Source: Mesostigma viride (taxonomy: Eukaryota; Streptophyta; Mesostigmatophyceae; Mesostigmatales; Mesostigmataceae). From it: a stretch of 45,000 nt of DNA. Below the pieces are notes generated by a model. It saw nothing but the letters and a program-made list of their open reading frames with translations, was not told the origin of the DNA and did not search any database. A program made the translations under genes and the position numbers. Below are positions 25,042 through 30,673 of the stretch, in pieces (position 1 is the stretch's first letter; every line of letters starts with the position of its first letter). The stretch lies in NCBI GenBank assembly GCA_009746045.1, contig RPFO01000231.1, forward strand, positions 777,888 to 822,887, given 5' to 3'.

Positions 25042-25563
25042 CAACAACAGCGGATAGGCGTCAAAGCCGCGTGCGCGGTGGCCGTGGTGCAGTGTGCGGC
25101 GATCGCGCGACACATGCAGCGTGTCATGCGCGACTGCAACCAGCGCGACACGTCGGCCGATGGCTCAAGGCCTCAGGCAGGGGTCCCAGGCAGCCAGCTG
25201 GCGAGTTCAAGGCAGGAACCCGAGCATGCAAGGTGGGAGTCGGTTGCTCGGGAGATAGCACCCCTGGAGGACATCAGCAGGGTGCTGTTTCCCTCTATGC
25301 AGCGGCAGTATCCTTGTATTCGAGCGGGGATGCAGAGACTGAGCCCCCCGCAGACACAGGAGGTTTTGACTGGGAGGTGGGCGCTGGTCGGGCCAGGGGC
25401 CCCCCGGAAGATGCCGTGGCAGCGAGCGTGTCTGCCAGGTGGCGACGCCTCAAAGGATCACGATCGGCCGACGGGACAGAAAGGATGGGTCCCTGATCAG
25501 GAACTGAACTGGGCGGCGGTACAAGAGGCTGCTTTCCAAGCGCTGGAGCGGGGGGCATGCTAA
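1810..25563 (+). CDS. TRANK1-like giant protein: MYND finger, ankyrin repeats, SF1 helicase core, TPR-like tail (12 exons)
   Basis: Joined exons: 1810-2429, 3307-3848, 4723-5078, 6252-7095, 8815-9071, 10098-11288, 12384-12476, 13089-15108, 17697-18128, 20106-20974, 21710-21845, 22493-25563. All introns are GT-AG, all phases agree, and the sum is 10,431 nt (3,476 residues plus stop). Order of parts: MYND zinc finger (residues 7-46), helical region, ankyrin repeats (about 390-870), charged coiled coil (about 875-980), low-complexity linker, then an SF1 helicase core with Walker A GRSGTGKTT (1453-1461), motif II DEVQD (1948-1952), motif III GDTAQ (1974-1978), motif V ESKGLEFDD (from 2121) and motif VI VTRAR (2199-2203). 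A TPR-like helical tail with poly-Ala and poly-Gln tracts follows. The helicase and flanking blocks match what I remember of animal TRANK1 (TPR and ankyrin repeat-containing protein 1; human about 2,900 residues), whose biochemical role is not established. The start ATG at 1810 has a strong context (GCCATGG). An ATP-dependent nucleic-acid activity is inference from motifs. Confidence 0.85.
2430..3306 (+). other. intron 1
   Basis: The intron starts with an AT-rich part containing a duplicated 25-base segment (2450-2495). Its 3' third is the G-rich array at 2997-3290, which runs to within 16 bases of the acceptor. There is therefore no pyrimidine tract before the AG at 3305-3306. A second in-phase acceptor at 3353-3354 is possible. 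Confidence 0.6.
2997..3290 (+). repeat. (TGGGG)n/(TGGG)n array in intron 1
   Basis: Nearly 300 bases of GGGGT and GGGT units on the sense strand. It produces spurious Gly/Val/Trp frames on this strand and Pro/His/Thr frames on the other. The RNA would have high G-quadruplex potential. It is the reverse complement of the array in intron 2. Confidence 0.97.
3307..3848 (+). CDS. exon 2: N-terminal region before the ankyrin repeats
   Basis: Residues 207-387. The phase from exon 1 requires an acceptor giving one base; AG at 3305-3306 (TGACGCAG) does so and the frame is open from there through LLPVLMHGDLNLLRCYLR. The C-terminal part looks ankyrin-like. The donor after CAACAAG at 3849 is GTCAGC. 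The acceptor choice (3307 or 3355) is uncertain; the frame is not. Confidence 0.7.
3849..4722 (+). other. intron 2
   Basis: Contains a decayed copy of the exon 2 end at about 3964-3985, a short GGGGT run near 3993-4005, and the C-rich array at 4259-4683 that leads into the acceptor at 4721-4722. At 874 nt its length is almost the same as intron 1 (877 nt). Confidence 0.7.
4259..4683 (+). repeat. (CCCCA)n array in intron 2
   Basis: About 425 bases of CCCCA and CCCA units on the sense strand, interrupted by one TCAA at about 4629. It is reverse-complementary to the intron 1 array. The Pro/His/Thr and Gly/Val/Trp open frames across it are artefacts of the repeat. Confidence 0.97.
4723..5078 (+). 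CDS. exon 3: ankyrin-repeat region
   Basis: Residues 388-506. Exon 2 ends with one base and this exon supplies GC, making GGC, then EDAAELSLALVGAGASLDI, an ankyrin-type helix-loop. It ends in phase 0 after HG, with donor GTGGGTGT at 5079, and joins directly to LRHDPAIIRFLLSRL in exon 4. Confidence 0.8.
5079..6251 (+). other. intron 3
   Basis: Contains a GGGA/GGGGGA-rich stretch at about 5211-5276 and the perfect 34-bp array at 5821-6092. The remaining sequence shows nothing recognisable. The acceptor is AG at 6250-6251 after TCATCCTCCAC. Confidence 0.7.
5821..6092 (+). repeat. 34-bp tandem repeat, 8 identical copies
   Basis: Unit starts CCACCTCTCATGTCTTATCC and is 34 bases long. All eight copies appear identical, so the array is young or homogenised. 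It lies in intron 3. Confidence 0.97.
6252..7095 (+). CDS. exon 4: ankyrin-repeat region with Gly-Asp run
   Basis: Residues 507-787. It contains LHAALASFLDYL and SLQRLLDMGADASR ankyrin-like segments. An in-frame hexanucleotide run (about 6814-6855) encodes alternating Gly and Asp, probably a surface loop. The donor GTACGTGC at 7096 leaves phase 1. Confidence 0.8.
8053..8297 (+). repeat. 48-bp tandem repeat, about 5 copies
   Basis: Unit begins GTGGGCATGATATTCCCTA. Copies start at 8053, 8106, 8154, 8202 and 8250; the first carries a small insertion. Because 48 is a multiple of three, open frames across it are artefacts. Confidence 0.95.
8589..8694 (+). repeat. 53-bp direct duplication
   Basis: Two copies beginning GTTATCTATTTGCATACGAT at 8589 and 8642, almost identical, inside intron 4. 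Confidence 0.95.
8815..9071 (+). CDS. exon 5: classical ankyrin repeats
   Basis: Residues 788-873. Two clear ankyrin units are present: LPPLQAALRERNLPLAKLLL followed by DCGADANA, and STALHVAMGSNSLEGVRLLL followed by DKGARVDAAG. Start phase 1 fits exon 4 and the end is phase 0 before donor GTACCAGC at 9072. Confidence 0.9.
9072..10097 (+). other. intron 5
   Basis: About 1 kb with no recognised gene, element or long repeat. The short open frames on both strands here have no family features. Acceptor AG at 10096-10097 is chosen for phase and because it continues the ankyrin-like helix (IIQ then LLSVARDKA). Confidence 0.55.
10098..11288 (+). CDS. exon 6: coiled coil, low-complexity linker and pre-helicase block
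   Basis: Residues 874-1270. A highly charged Glu/Lys/Ala-rich coiled coil (about 875-980) is followed by a Gly/Ser/Pro linker and an acidic run (DDDGDDGDDDDDDDGSSSEE). The last part, FDWDSMPWELEITPTARDEW and RVLWEKA, matches the block just before the helicase in TRANK1 proteins. The acceptor is phase-compatible but not proven. The donor is GTGAGGGC at 11289. Confidence 0.75.
11318..11540 (+). repeat. (TTGGGG)n interstitial array, about 37 copies
   Basis: Uninterrupted hexamer GGGGTT on the sense strand, identical to the ciliate (Tetrahymena-type) telomere unit. Here it is intronic. It creates false poly(Gly-Leu), poly(Gly-Val), poly(Asn-Pro) and poly(Gln-Pro) frames. Confidence 0.98.
11598..11860 (+). 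repeat. degenerate G-rich minisatellite in intron 6
   Basis: Repeats of a variable unit of about 21-33 bases built around GTGTTGTGGGAGGGGGCGC. It resembles the end of exon 6 with its donor (GTGCTATGGGAGAAGGCG), suggesting derivation from that boundary. Confidence 0.8.
12182..12376 (+). repeat. 65-bp tandem repeat, 3 copies
   Basis: Copies begin at 12182, 12247 and 12312 with TCAAATAGTTTTATTAGCAT and are nearly identical. The last runs directly into the pyrimidine tract and acceptor of exon 7. Confidence 0.95.
12384..12476 (+). CDS. exon 7: 31-codon exon of the pre-helicase block
   Basis: Residues 1271-1301, phase 0 at both ends. It encodes FSARIAAYTEVIRVWAVVGN and HNDLKHAIE, matching the conserved TRANK1 segment with Y-x-E-[VI]-I-R-V-W. 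Acceptor TTGTCTCCAG and donor GTACAGTA. Confidence 0.9.
12477..13088 (+). other. intron 7
   Basis: No repeat or element recognised. The frame upstream of exon 8 stays open by chance for several hundred bases, but the TRANK1-type sequence resumes only at NVTEAHRRG. AG at 13087-13088 gives the right phase. Confidence 0.6.
13089..15108 (+). CDS. exon 8: helicase motifs Ia-II of the SF1 core
   Basis: Residues 1302-1974. It includes IMKLYSVSAGMLRSLLLHP, Walker A GRSGTGKTT (1453-1461), HLHQVFVTVNPVL, a low-complexity insertion, HDFPLFLTKRDWLVMLDGTL, an acidic loop, LHPALVWTEISSFIKGS and the Walker B/motif II region VFVDEVQDFTEAEL. The order and spacing follow TRANK1. The exon ends in phase 1 with donor GTGAGTGA inside the GDTAQ motif. 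Confidence 0.92.
15611..15672 (+). repeat. poly-G/GGGGGC-rich tract
   Basis: Runs of 8 to 18 G residues broken by short interruptions, in intron 8. No coding meaning. Confidence 0.9.
16031..17374. mobile_element. piggyBac-like non-autonomous element with TTAA target duplication
   Basis: The sequence is flanked by TTAA on both sides (16027-16030 and 17375-17378). Its ends are inverted repeats: the left begins CCCATAGTCCGGGAA, and the right end reads CCCATAGTCCGGAAA on the other strand. Termini starting CCC next to TTAA are typical of the piggyBac superfamily. At 1,344 bp with only short open frames it has no complete transposase, so it is non-autonomous. The right end contains two strong hairpins (17292-17329 and 17337-17362). 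Strand cannot be assigned. Confidence 0.8.
17292..17362. other. two adjacent perfect hairpins in the element's right end
   Basis: The first has 15-bp arms (17292-17306 and 17315-17329, starting GGTGGCGCGGCGCTC) around an 8-base loop. The second is a perfect 26-bp palindrome at 17337-17362 centred on ATAT. They lie just inside the right terminal repeat. Confidence 0.95.
17611..17633 (+). repeat. copy of exon 9 start (acceptor plus helicase motif III)
   Basis: Matches 17694-17716 at 21 of 23 bases, including the CAG acceptor and the codons for GDTAQTI (here GDMAQTI). If used as an acceptor it would add 83 bases and shift the frame. Confidence 0.9.
17697..18128 (+). CDS. exon 9: helicase motifs III-IV
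   Basis: Residues 1974-2119. It completes GDTAQTIARGVAFRF, then LATNYRTHAGILDLANAVVE, GLFEGPKP and IDFGAHQVVIVRE, all in TRANK1 order. Start phase 1 (GC completing Gly) and end phase 1 (G of a Val codon). Acceptor TGTAACGCAG, donor GTGCGATT. Confidence 0.93.
18915..19270 (+). repeat. alternating 66/46-bp tandem repeat
   Basis: Units beginning CTACTAGTAACACCCTCAAC start at 18915, 18981, 19027, 19093, 19139 and 19205, giving lengths 66, 46, 66, 46, 66 and 66. The long form has an extra 20 bases. This is a higher-order unit of 112 bp. Confidence 0.95.
19420..19700 (-). pseudogene. 3' end of a non-LTR retrotransposon pol frame
   Basis: The minus-strand frame reads KLTVYGDVGHHRVVPFVLEE then FGAMGTLTAGFLKE and ends with a stop at 19420. 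The V-P-F-V-x-E-x-F-G-x-x-G pattern near the end is common at the C-terminus of reverse-transcriptase polyproteins in algal and other non-LTR elements. No reverse transcriptase domain remains. It is a severely 5'-truncated copy embedded in intron 9. Confidence 0.6.
19962..20035 (+). repeat. 37-bp direct duplication
   Basis: Two copies of a unit beginning GGTTCATCCAAAGATTTCGA at 19962 and 19999, in intron 9 just upstream of exon 10. Confidence 0.93.
20106..20974 (+). CDS. exon 10: helicase motifs V-VI and first TPR-like helices
   Basis: Residues 2119-2408. It starts inside VFESKGLEFDDVLLYNFF, then LISELKHLYTAVTRARVNLW (motif VI with its arginines) and DEDVEKRAPLF. TPR-like repeats follow (FAREAYDLASQCFQRAGDEF, LYLQAAEDFLGCARDKA, AALCFDKGGKTTRAGKVLLE). 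Ends in phase 0 with donor GTGAGTTG. Confidence 0.93.
20975..21709 (+). other. intron 10
   Basis: Contains a recognisable decayed copy of the exon 10 end at about 21254-21275 (GAGGCATGAAGCGCAGTACG) and an AT-rich 3' part before the acceptor AATTCGCAG. Confidence 0.75.
21710..21845 (+). CDS. exon 11: TPR-like segment
   Basis: Residues 2409-2453. It encodes GMVADAAKCCIEGRHVADAM then GVLERAGRVAQAALALL, a helical-pair pattern that continues the repeats of exon 10. Start phase 0, end phase 1 with donor GTAGGAGG. Confidence 0.88.
21846..22492 (+). other. intron 11
   Basis: Contains an 18-base tandem duplication (AAGCTGCTTCTTGAGGCA) near 22183-22220 and one copy of a dispersed motif at 22051-22080 that recurs near 32062 and 32610. 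No gene inside. Confidence 0.7.
22493..25563 (+). CDS. exon 12: last exon, helical tail with poly-Ala and poly-Gln
   Basis: Residues 2454-3476 and the stop TAA at 25561. It opens with GLLGKRALAFVDSHLAQLQ and TPR-like helices (ELLAEEYEQVGWTLPAASVW, LGEFHKVIEALDRGG). Then come an Ala-rich tract (about 2816-2913), a Ser/Ala/Gly linker, a poly-Gln tract (about 3277-3310) and the helix VKAACAVAVVQCAAIARHMQ. The tracts are encoded by mixed GCN codons and mostly CAG codons respectively. The tail beyond about residue 2700 does not match anything I recognise. Confidence 0.88.
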
Positions 25564-26469
25564 TTCAGAAAGGAATCGGCGTTCCAGGTGCTGGCTAGAG
25601 AATTTGAAGGGGTTGCCATGCAAACTGTGGTAAGAAGTATCCAATGACACTGGCAACCATGCCAGATCATGCAGCGACGAGTGGTGCACAACCGCACGTT
25701 TCCAATTATGGTTCCTGTTCGGGTATGTTGGAATTGTGGCGAACAATATGTCTGGAGGAAGCCGTGCTGGTATATGCCAGGGAAGCCACATTTAGTCATT
25801 TACTTTCCAGTTAAGTCACCACTGCCAAGAAGGAGATATGGGGATGGCAGCAGTTGCCGGCAGAATCATGTGCTCTATATTTTGGCCACTAGTAGGTCAC
25901 CACCATCATGAAATGCTAATGACGTAGCAGACTGTGTTTAGTTGGTTCATGGATTAGTTCCATTCACCAAGTGCCTGGGCATGCCAGCTAGAATATCAGG
26001 ATCGCTGCTGGTACGTTGAGTTTAGAATGAAATCAGTGGAGCTTGAATCAGCTGGAGGCTAGGCCCACAGCGGCCAATCTGCAGTCAATGGGTATCAGTG
26101 TTAGTTGCGGTTTACTGCAAAGCTGCAGCTAGTTAAATCAGCTGGGGTCATTCTTCCTGCTCAGGCTAAATCCTATAATAATGTTAGTTGCGGTTTTCCA
26201 AAGCTGCAGCTAGTTAAATCAGCTGGGGTCATTCTTCCTGCTCAGGCCAAATCCTATAATAATGTTAGTTGCGGTTTACCAAAGCTGCAGCTAGTTAAAT
26301 CAGCTGGGGTCATTCTTCCTGCTCAGGCCAAATCCTGGAGGCAGAAGGAAAAGCTGTGATTCCTCTTTATGGTGGCCGGCCTTAGATATTACCTTCCAAC
26401 CAGTGCACAGTCGACCACTAAGTCCTTGTACATATTATATTATTCCACGGCGCCGGCAGTGTGCACAGC
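25564..26469. other. 3' flank of the TRANK1-like gene
   Basis: Contains the 3' UTR, whose end I cannot place, and an 81-bp array at 26099-26338. No further gene is supported. Confidence 0.5.
26099..26338 (+). repeat. 81-bp tandem repeat, 3 copies
   Basis: Copies start at about 26099, 26182 and 26263 and contain AAGCTGCAGCTAGTTAAATC. The period is a multiple of three, so a 27-residue repeat stays open in one frame (KLQLVKSAGVILPAQAKSY), but there is no ATG in that frame and no support for translation. A more decayed copy precedes it near 26036-26098. Confidence 0.93.
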
Positions 26470-26947
26470 ATTAATTAACTAATTAATAGACTCGTGACTG
26501 CGTCACGTGAGCATAAGTCCTCAGTGGGAGGGGAACATGGGATGGAATGGATGGTATAAGCTATCTAGGTCCTAGTTACAGGGGTGTGGGCACCGCGGCC
26601 CGCATCGCTATGAATGCCATACTTGGTCACACGCGGAGCCCCCACAGACTTGGGGGTGGTCTCCTTCATCACTACTTGCCATCTATCCTTGCGCACCATA
26701 TGCCTCCATTAATTAATTAATTAATAGACACGTGACTGCGTCACGTGAGCATAAGCCCTCAGTGGGAGCGGAACATGGGATGGAATGGATGGTATAAGCT
26801 ATCTAGGTCCTAGTTACAGGGGTGTGGGCACCGCGGCCCGAATCGCTATGAATGCCATACTTGGTCACACGCGGAGCCCCCACAGGCTTGGGGGTGGTCT
26901 CCTTCATCACTACTTGCCATCTATCCTTGCGCACCATCTGCCTCCAT
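26470..26947 (-). repeat. tandem duplication of the retrotransposon 3' end (about 238 bp, 2 copies)
   Basis: 26470-26707 and 26708-26947 are nearly identical. Each starts with an ATTAATTA-type run and ends at TGCCTCCA. A third, diverged copy is at 37849-38110. Confidence 0.92.
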
Positions 26948-27990
26948 ATTACAGACAAACCAGGAGGCTGCCCGGGTGTGAGCCCGTCACGTCTAGTGTA
27001 GCACATGTCCATGCCGAGTCTATCACGAAACGTCCACGGGTGGCGGCCCTGCCGCGCGCGGCCGGGGGCACGCCAGGTGAGGACATATCGCCCAGGCTGG
27101 GCGGGCTTGGTGCCAGCTAGTCTACCTGAGGTATCTACCTGATCTGTGCGGGCCAGGTGCCCGGCTAGGCCCAGGCGCCTGTGCCTAATAATGTGGGAAA
27201 CATAGGGCAAATCAGCGTACAAATCCTCATTACTAATGTGCAAACCAAAGGGGATTTTAAGGGCCTTGCGCAGCATCTTGGTGACGTACGGCGCCGTCGA
27301 GTCGTTGCTCCAGCTCCTGCATCAGTGTCCACGTCTCGGCGCCGTAGGTCAGGATCGTCAGAATGACGACCTTGAAGAGGTCACGCTTGACGATCCGGGG
27401 TAGGGCGGGGTTGCTCCACCAGCGGCGGTGGTCATGGAGGTGCGCCCACGCCATGCCGATCCGTGTCGTCATGTCGTCCTCGCAGTCGGGAAGCCAACTG
27501 CCGAGCAGCTTGAAGCGGCCTGAAGTAGGGTAGTTGACCTCGGCATCGTCTAAGAGGCGGAGTGTGGGTGGGGGCCCTGCCATGCCGAGGGCCAGGGCCT
27601 CCGTTTTGGGGCTGATTTCTAGACCAACCGCCCGAGCCTCGAGCGCCAGGCAGTCCAGCCAAAGTTGGGCAGACTCCGGCTTCTCGATGAGCGTGATGTC
27701 GTCGGCATAAATGAGGTCAGCTAGTAAATTCTGCTTGTTAGTCGGCCCCCCTTCCCCAAGCTCGTTCGTGATCGCTAGGCCAGGGGCACGGCCTGCAATG
27801 CTAGCAAAGCGAGCACGTGCCTGGCGCATAACATAATCCACTACAATAATAAACAGGTACGGCGACAGGACGCAACCCTGCCAGACGCCGGTCTGCAGTG
27901 GCCTAATAATGTGGGAAACATAGGGCAAATCAGCATGGCGCGCATGATCTTGCCCTGCGGGCTGGGCGCACCTGCGAGGAAGGGCCGAGA
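26470..27990 (-). mobile_element. decayed non-LTR retrotransposon with reverse-transcriptase motifs
   Basis: Two minus-strand frames carry one broken protein. From 27928 down to 27257: TGVWQGCVLSPYLFIIVVDY, the catalytic YADDITL, then FKVVILTILTYGAETWTL. From 27276 down to 26803: MLRKALKIPFG, LYADLPYVSHIIRHRRLGLA and a C-terminal LSVIWRQMVRKDRWQVVMK. A frameshift near 27265 and a 5' truncation (upstream trace GKIMRAML at about 27945) make it inactive. The 3' end is an ATTA-repeat tail at about 26708-26725. A second, tandem copy of only the last 238 bp follows at 26470-26707. I cannot assign the clade. Confidence 0.8.
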
Positions 27991-28998
27991 TCTCTTGCTA
28001 TGGATTATGCGTTGTATCTGTTTTGTTTTGTGGCCGGGTTGGTGCTTGGGACGGCTGACGGTTGTGGGCTGCATGTGGGTTTTCTGTTCTGTGCTGCATG
28101 CCTGCTTGCTCTTGGTTGTTGCCTTAATTTTTCCTCTTTGAAGTTTCGCACGGATAGACTGGTAAGCTGCTTTGGCGTACATGTTGTGCACATACTTTTT
28201 CCCAGGTTATTAATACGCTTCATAAAAGCATACGCTTCATTTAATTAAATTACGCTTGCTATTCAAATGCAACATGTGGCACAGTACTCAAATGTGGATT
28301 TAGCATGCGATACACGTGCACTAGCTAGCATAAATATGGCCGCAAGGGGGGAGGGGGTTCAGGACGCACTTCGTGTGCCAGGGTGCTATGTGACCGTGAC
28401 CCAATGAACAACCGATCGAAGCATCGTTCTGACTTCTGCAGCAAACGTACAGCCTGCCCGCAAATTTTGTAATGGCAAGACTGTTGAAGAAACCACTACA
28501 GCCTACAGGACAAAGTCATGCATCGGAGGCAAGGTAACGCGACCAAGCAGACAGGCCTCATGCAGCAGTAGGGCGCAGCTCCGGCACTAACAAAATTCAA
28601 GCAGGGGAATGCCTGATAACAATAGCTTATGCAATATCAATGGAAGCCCGGAGTGCCACGGCTCGATTCCGAGGACAGGTGCATGGTATGCGTTGCATCG
28701 AGCATCCCTGGACAAAGGGCGCGAATCCATTTCCTGCTGTACTAGCTAGCAGGCTGCGATCATGTGCGTCGAATAGACATATGTTTCCGGCAGGATGGCC
28801 GGGCAGGAGTCGGGACGCTACCGAGTACGTTCATTGTGTATTAATTCTGGCAACGCTGACGTTGAAATGATTTGCGACGCTCCAATCAACAGGAGTGGAT
28901 GGGAGGCCAATCTCATGAAGCGATGAATGACAGCATTAAGGAGCCAAATGGGCTGGCAAGTTGCTGTCTCTATTATGGAAGGCCAATTGAATTTACAC
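27991..28998. other. intergenic, no supported gene
   Basis: AT-rich in part (28200-28330). No coding features, repeats or RNA genes recognised. Confidence 0.5.
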
Positions 28999-29300
28999 TC
29001 ATTTGAAGTAGGACCTCTTTTGGAAAGAAAAAGCACCCATTTGCTCGTGTCAGCCTCTAACGAACCGCATCCACTCATGGGAAGCAAAGCATTCTTTGGA
29101 AACACGCGGTGCCACGCGCCCATGTCAGTCTCTCCCAATGGCCGGCATGCATTCAGGGGAAAGTACGACCTCCTTGGAAAACCACTGGCAACATGCGCGC
29201 GTGTCACCCCCTTCAAGTAAAAAAAGCATGTGTGCATGGGAAATGCGACCTCCTTCAGATAAAGTTGGCACCATGCGCTCTCAAGAACATTCGTAATCCA
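28999..29300 (-). repeat. degenerate copies of the radical-SAM gene tail
   Basis: Three fairly clear copies (29226-29285, 29145-29205, 29068-29120) and one weak one (28999-29060) of the segment at 29324-29380, which holds the last codons and stop of the gene ending at 29330. On the minus strand each copy preserves a trace of GFRRRSYFP. Confidence 0.8.
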
Positions 29301-29329
29301 TTCGTAATCCTCTCACGAACAGCATGCAT

Positions 29330-29941
29330 TCATGGGAAGTAGGATCTTCTTCGGAAACCCGTGGCACCATGCGCTCTCGTAATCCTCTCACACGCGTCCA
29401 CGTCCACCATCGGGTGCTCCACGCAGGTTGCCTCGACCTGTATGGCCGCGTCGCGGCACGCCTGGCAGAATGCCAAGGACGTTGCCAGCGAGAACAAGGG
29501 GGGGGGGCGCATGATCGCGGCGTACGTGGCTTCATCATGAGCGTTCACGCCAACTGTCACCATATCGATGAAGCCTGTGAGGGAACTGGCGACAACGGCA
29601 GGATCTAGGACTTGACCGGCCGTCACCATGCGAAGCCGATATCCATCCCTCTTCAGCAAGCGGACGCTGTCGAGAAGGACGTGTCGGGCCTCAAGCGGGT
29701 CGCCCAGCCCGGCATACGTTATCGAGACACGGTCCCAAGCCTTGTACTGGGGATTCGACGGGGCGCTTCGGACAGCACAGGATACTTCCTCGGCGGTAGG
29801 TTCGTACCCGGGTGGAAGCGGTGTAAAGCTGGCAGCAAACGGAAAGCTGGGGCCTCTCGAGGCCAGCAACGTTGTCGTCAAAGAACGATTTGTTAAGCTA
29901 ACATAAAGCTCGTGGCCGACCAGGTAAGTGCAACTGGACAT
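29330..29941 (-). CDS. radical-SAM-like (TatD-associated type) protein, FeS cysteine motif not seen
   Basis: 203 residues from the ATG at 29941 to a TGA at 29332-29330. It begins HELYVSLTNRSLTT and continues GYEPTAEEV, VSITYAGLGDPLEARHVLLD, GYRLRMVTAGQVLDP, IDMVTVGVNAHDEATYAAIM and DVDACERITRAHGATGFRRR. The order LYVxLTN, then a glycine-rich AGxGDP strand, then the N-A-x-D-x-x-T-Y segment, follows TatD-associated radical SAM proteins as I remember them. The CX3CX2C cluster that should follow LTNR is replaced by Ser/Thr/Leu, so this may be a non-canonical family member. The substrate is unknown. Upstream exons cannot be excluded. It is divergent from the metaxin gene at 30674. Confidence 0.6.
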   Translation of the reverse strand: MSSCTYLVGHELYVSLTNRSLTTTLLASRGPSFPFAASFTPLPPGYEPTAEEVSCAVRSAPSNPQYKAWDRVSITYAGLGDPLEARHVLLDSVRLLKRDGYRLRMVTAGQVLDPAVVASSLTGFIDMVTVGVNAHDEATYAAIMRPPPLFSLATSLAFCQACRDAAIQVEATCVEHPMVDVDACERITRAHGATGFRRRSYFP

Positions 29942-30673
29942 CTTCGAAAAAGAAACCTGCTTGATGTGACGGATATGACGGATATGAGGCTGGAGACCTG
30001 CCGCCCCCGAAGAATTATCTTGGGTGTGACCCTAGACCACTTATTTCGACGGCGGTCATGACGAAGGCTACCAAATTACCGGTAAACGGTGGGAGAACCA
30101 AATGAGCGAGATGATGCAATGCCTTCTGAGGCACCTGTTCCCCTCTCCTCGCAACAATTAAGTAGCTGATGCCCAACCGTTTCTTCAATTTGTCGGCAAG
30201 ACATCGGCAAGGCGAGCAGTGCATGGCCATGTTTGATAGTTGTTACCAACGTTTTGTAAACCACCGCTGCACTTTACCATATTTTTTATGCCACGTGGCC
30301 CCGGACCCAGAGTCGCACTCTCGCAGACACGTAATTACAATAACTCACGTAAGTACAGCTGGCAGCAGTTGTATTTCTTACGCGCGAACCTGCGCAACCT
30401 GACATTTCGTAATCGTTTCACAGTGACCACAGTCAGCAGAAGGACGCGTTGTCCTGGGTCCTGCACACATGACGAGGAAACAGGTGGCAGCCTGGTGGCA
30501 GCAATGAAAGAAAACATCAGTCCAGCACTCGAAACGCGGGTAGTGTGAGCATGGCGGAGTCTGGTAAAACGTCGCGGAATTCGTGAGGTAGTGTTGACAT
30601 CACATCCACTTTTGTTATTGCCGGTCGTCAGTTTTCCACAGAAACTGCTTGGAAATAGCTTTCCTGATCTGGC
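29942..30673. promoter_or_regulatory. shared upstream region of two divergent genes
   Basis: 732 bp between the start codons of the radical-SAM-like gene (minus) and metaxin (plus). It has no supported gene and must contain both 5' ends, so a bidirectional promoter is plausible. No specific motif was recognised. Confidence 0.35.

Noticed and set aside
26105-26359. Open frame with a 27-residue repeat
   Set aside because: No ATG start, follows an 81-bp tandem repeat, no context for a gene.
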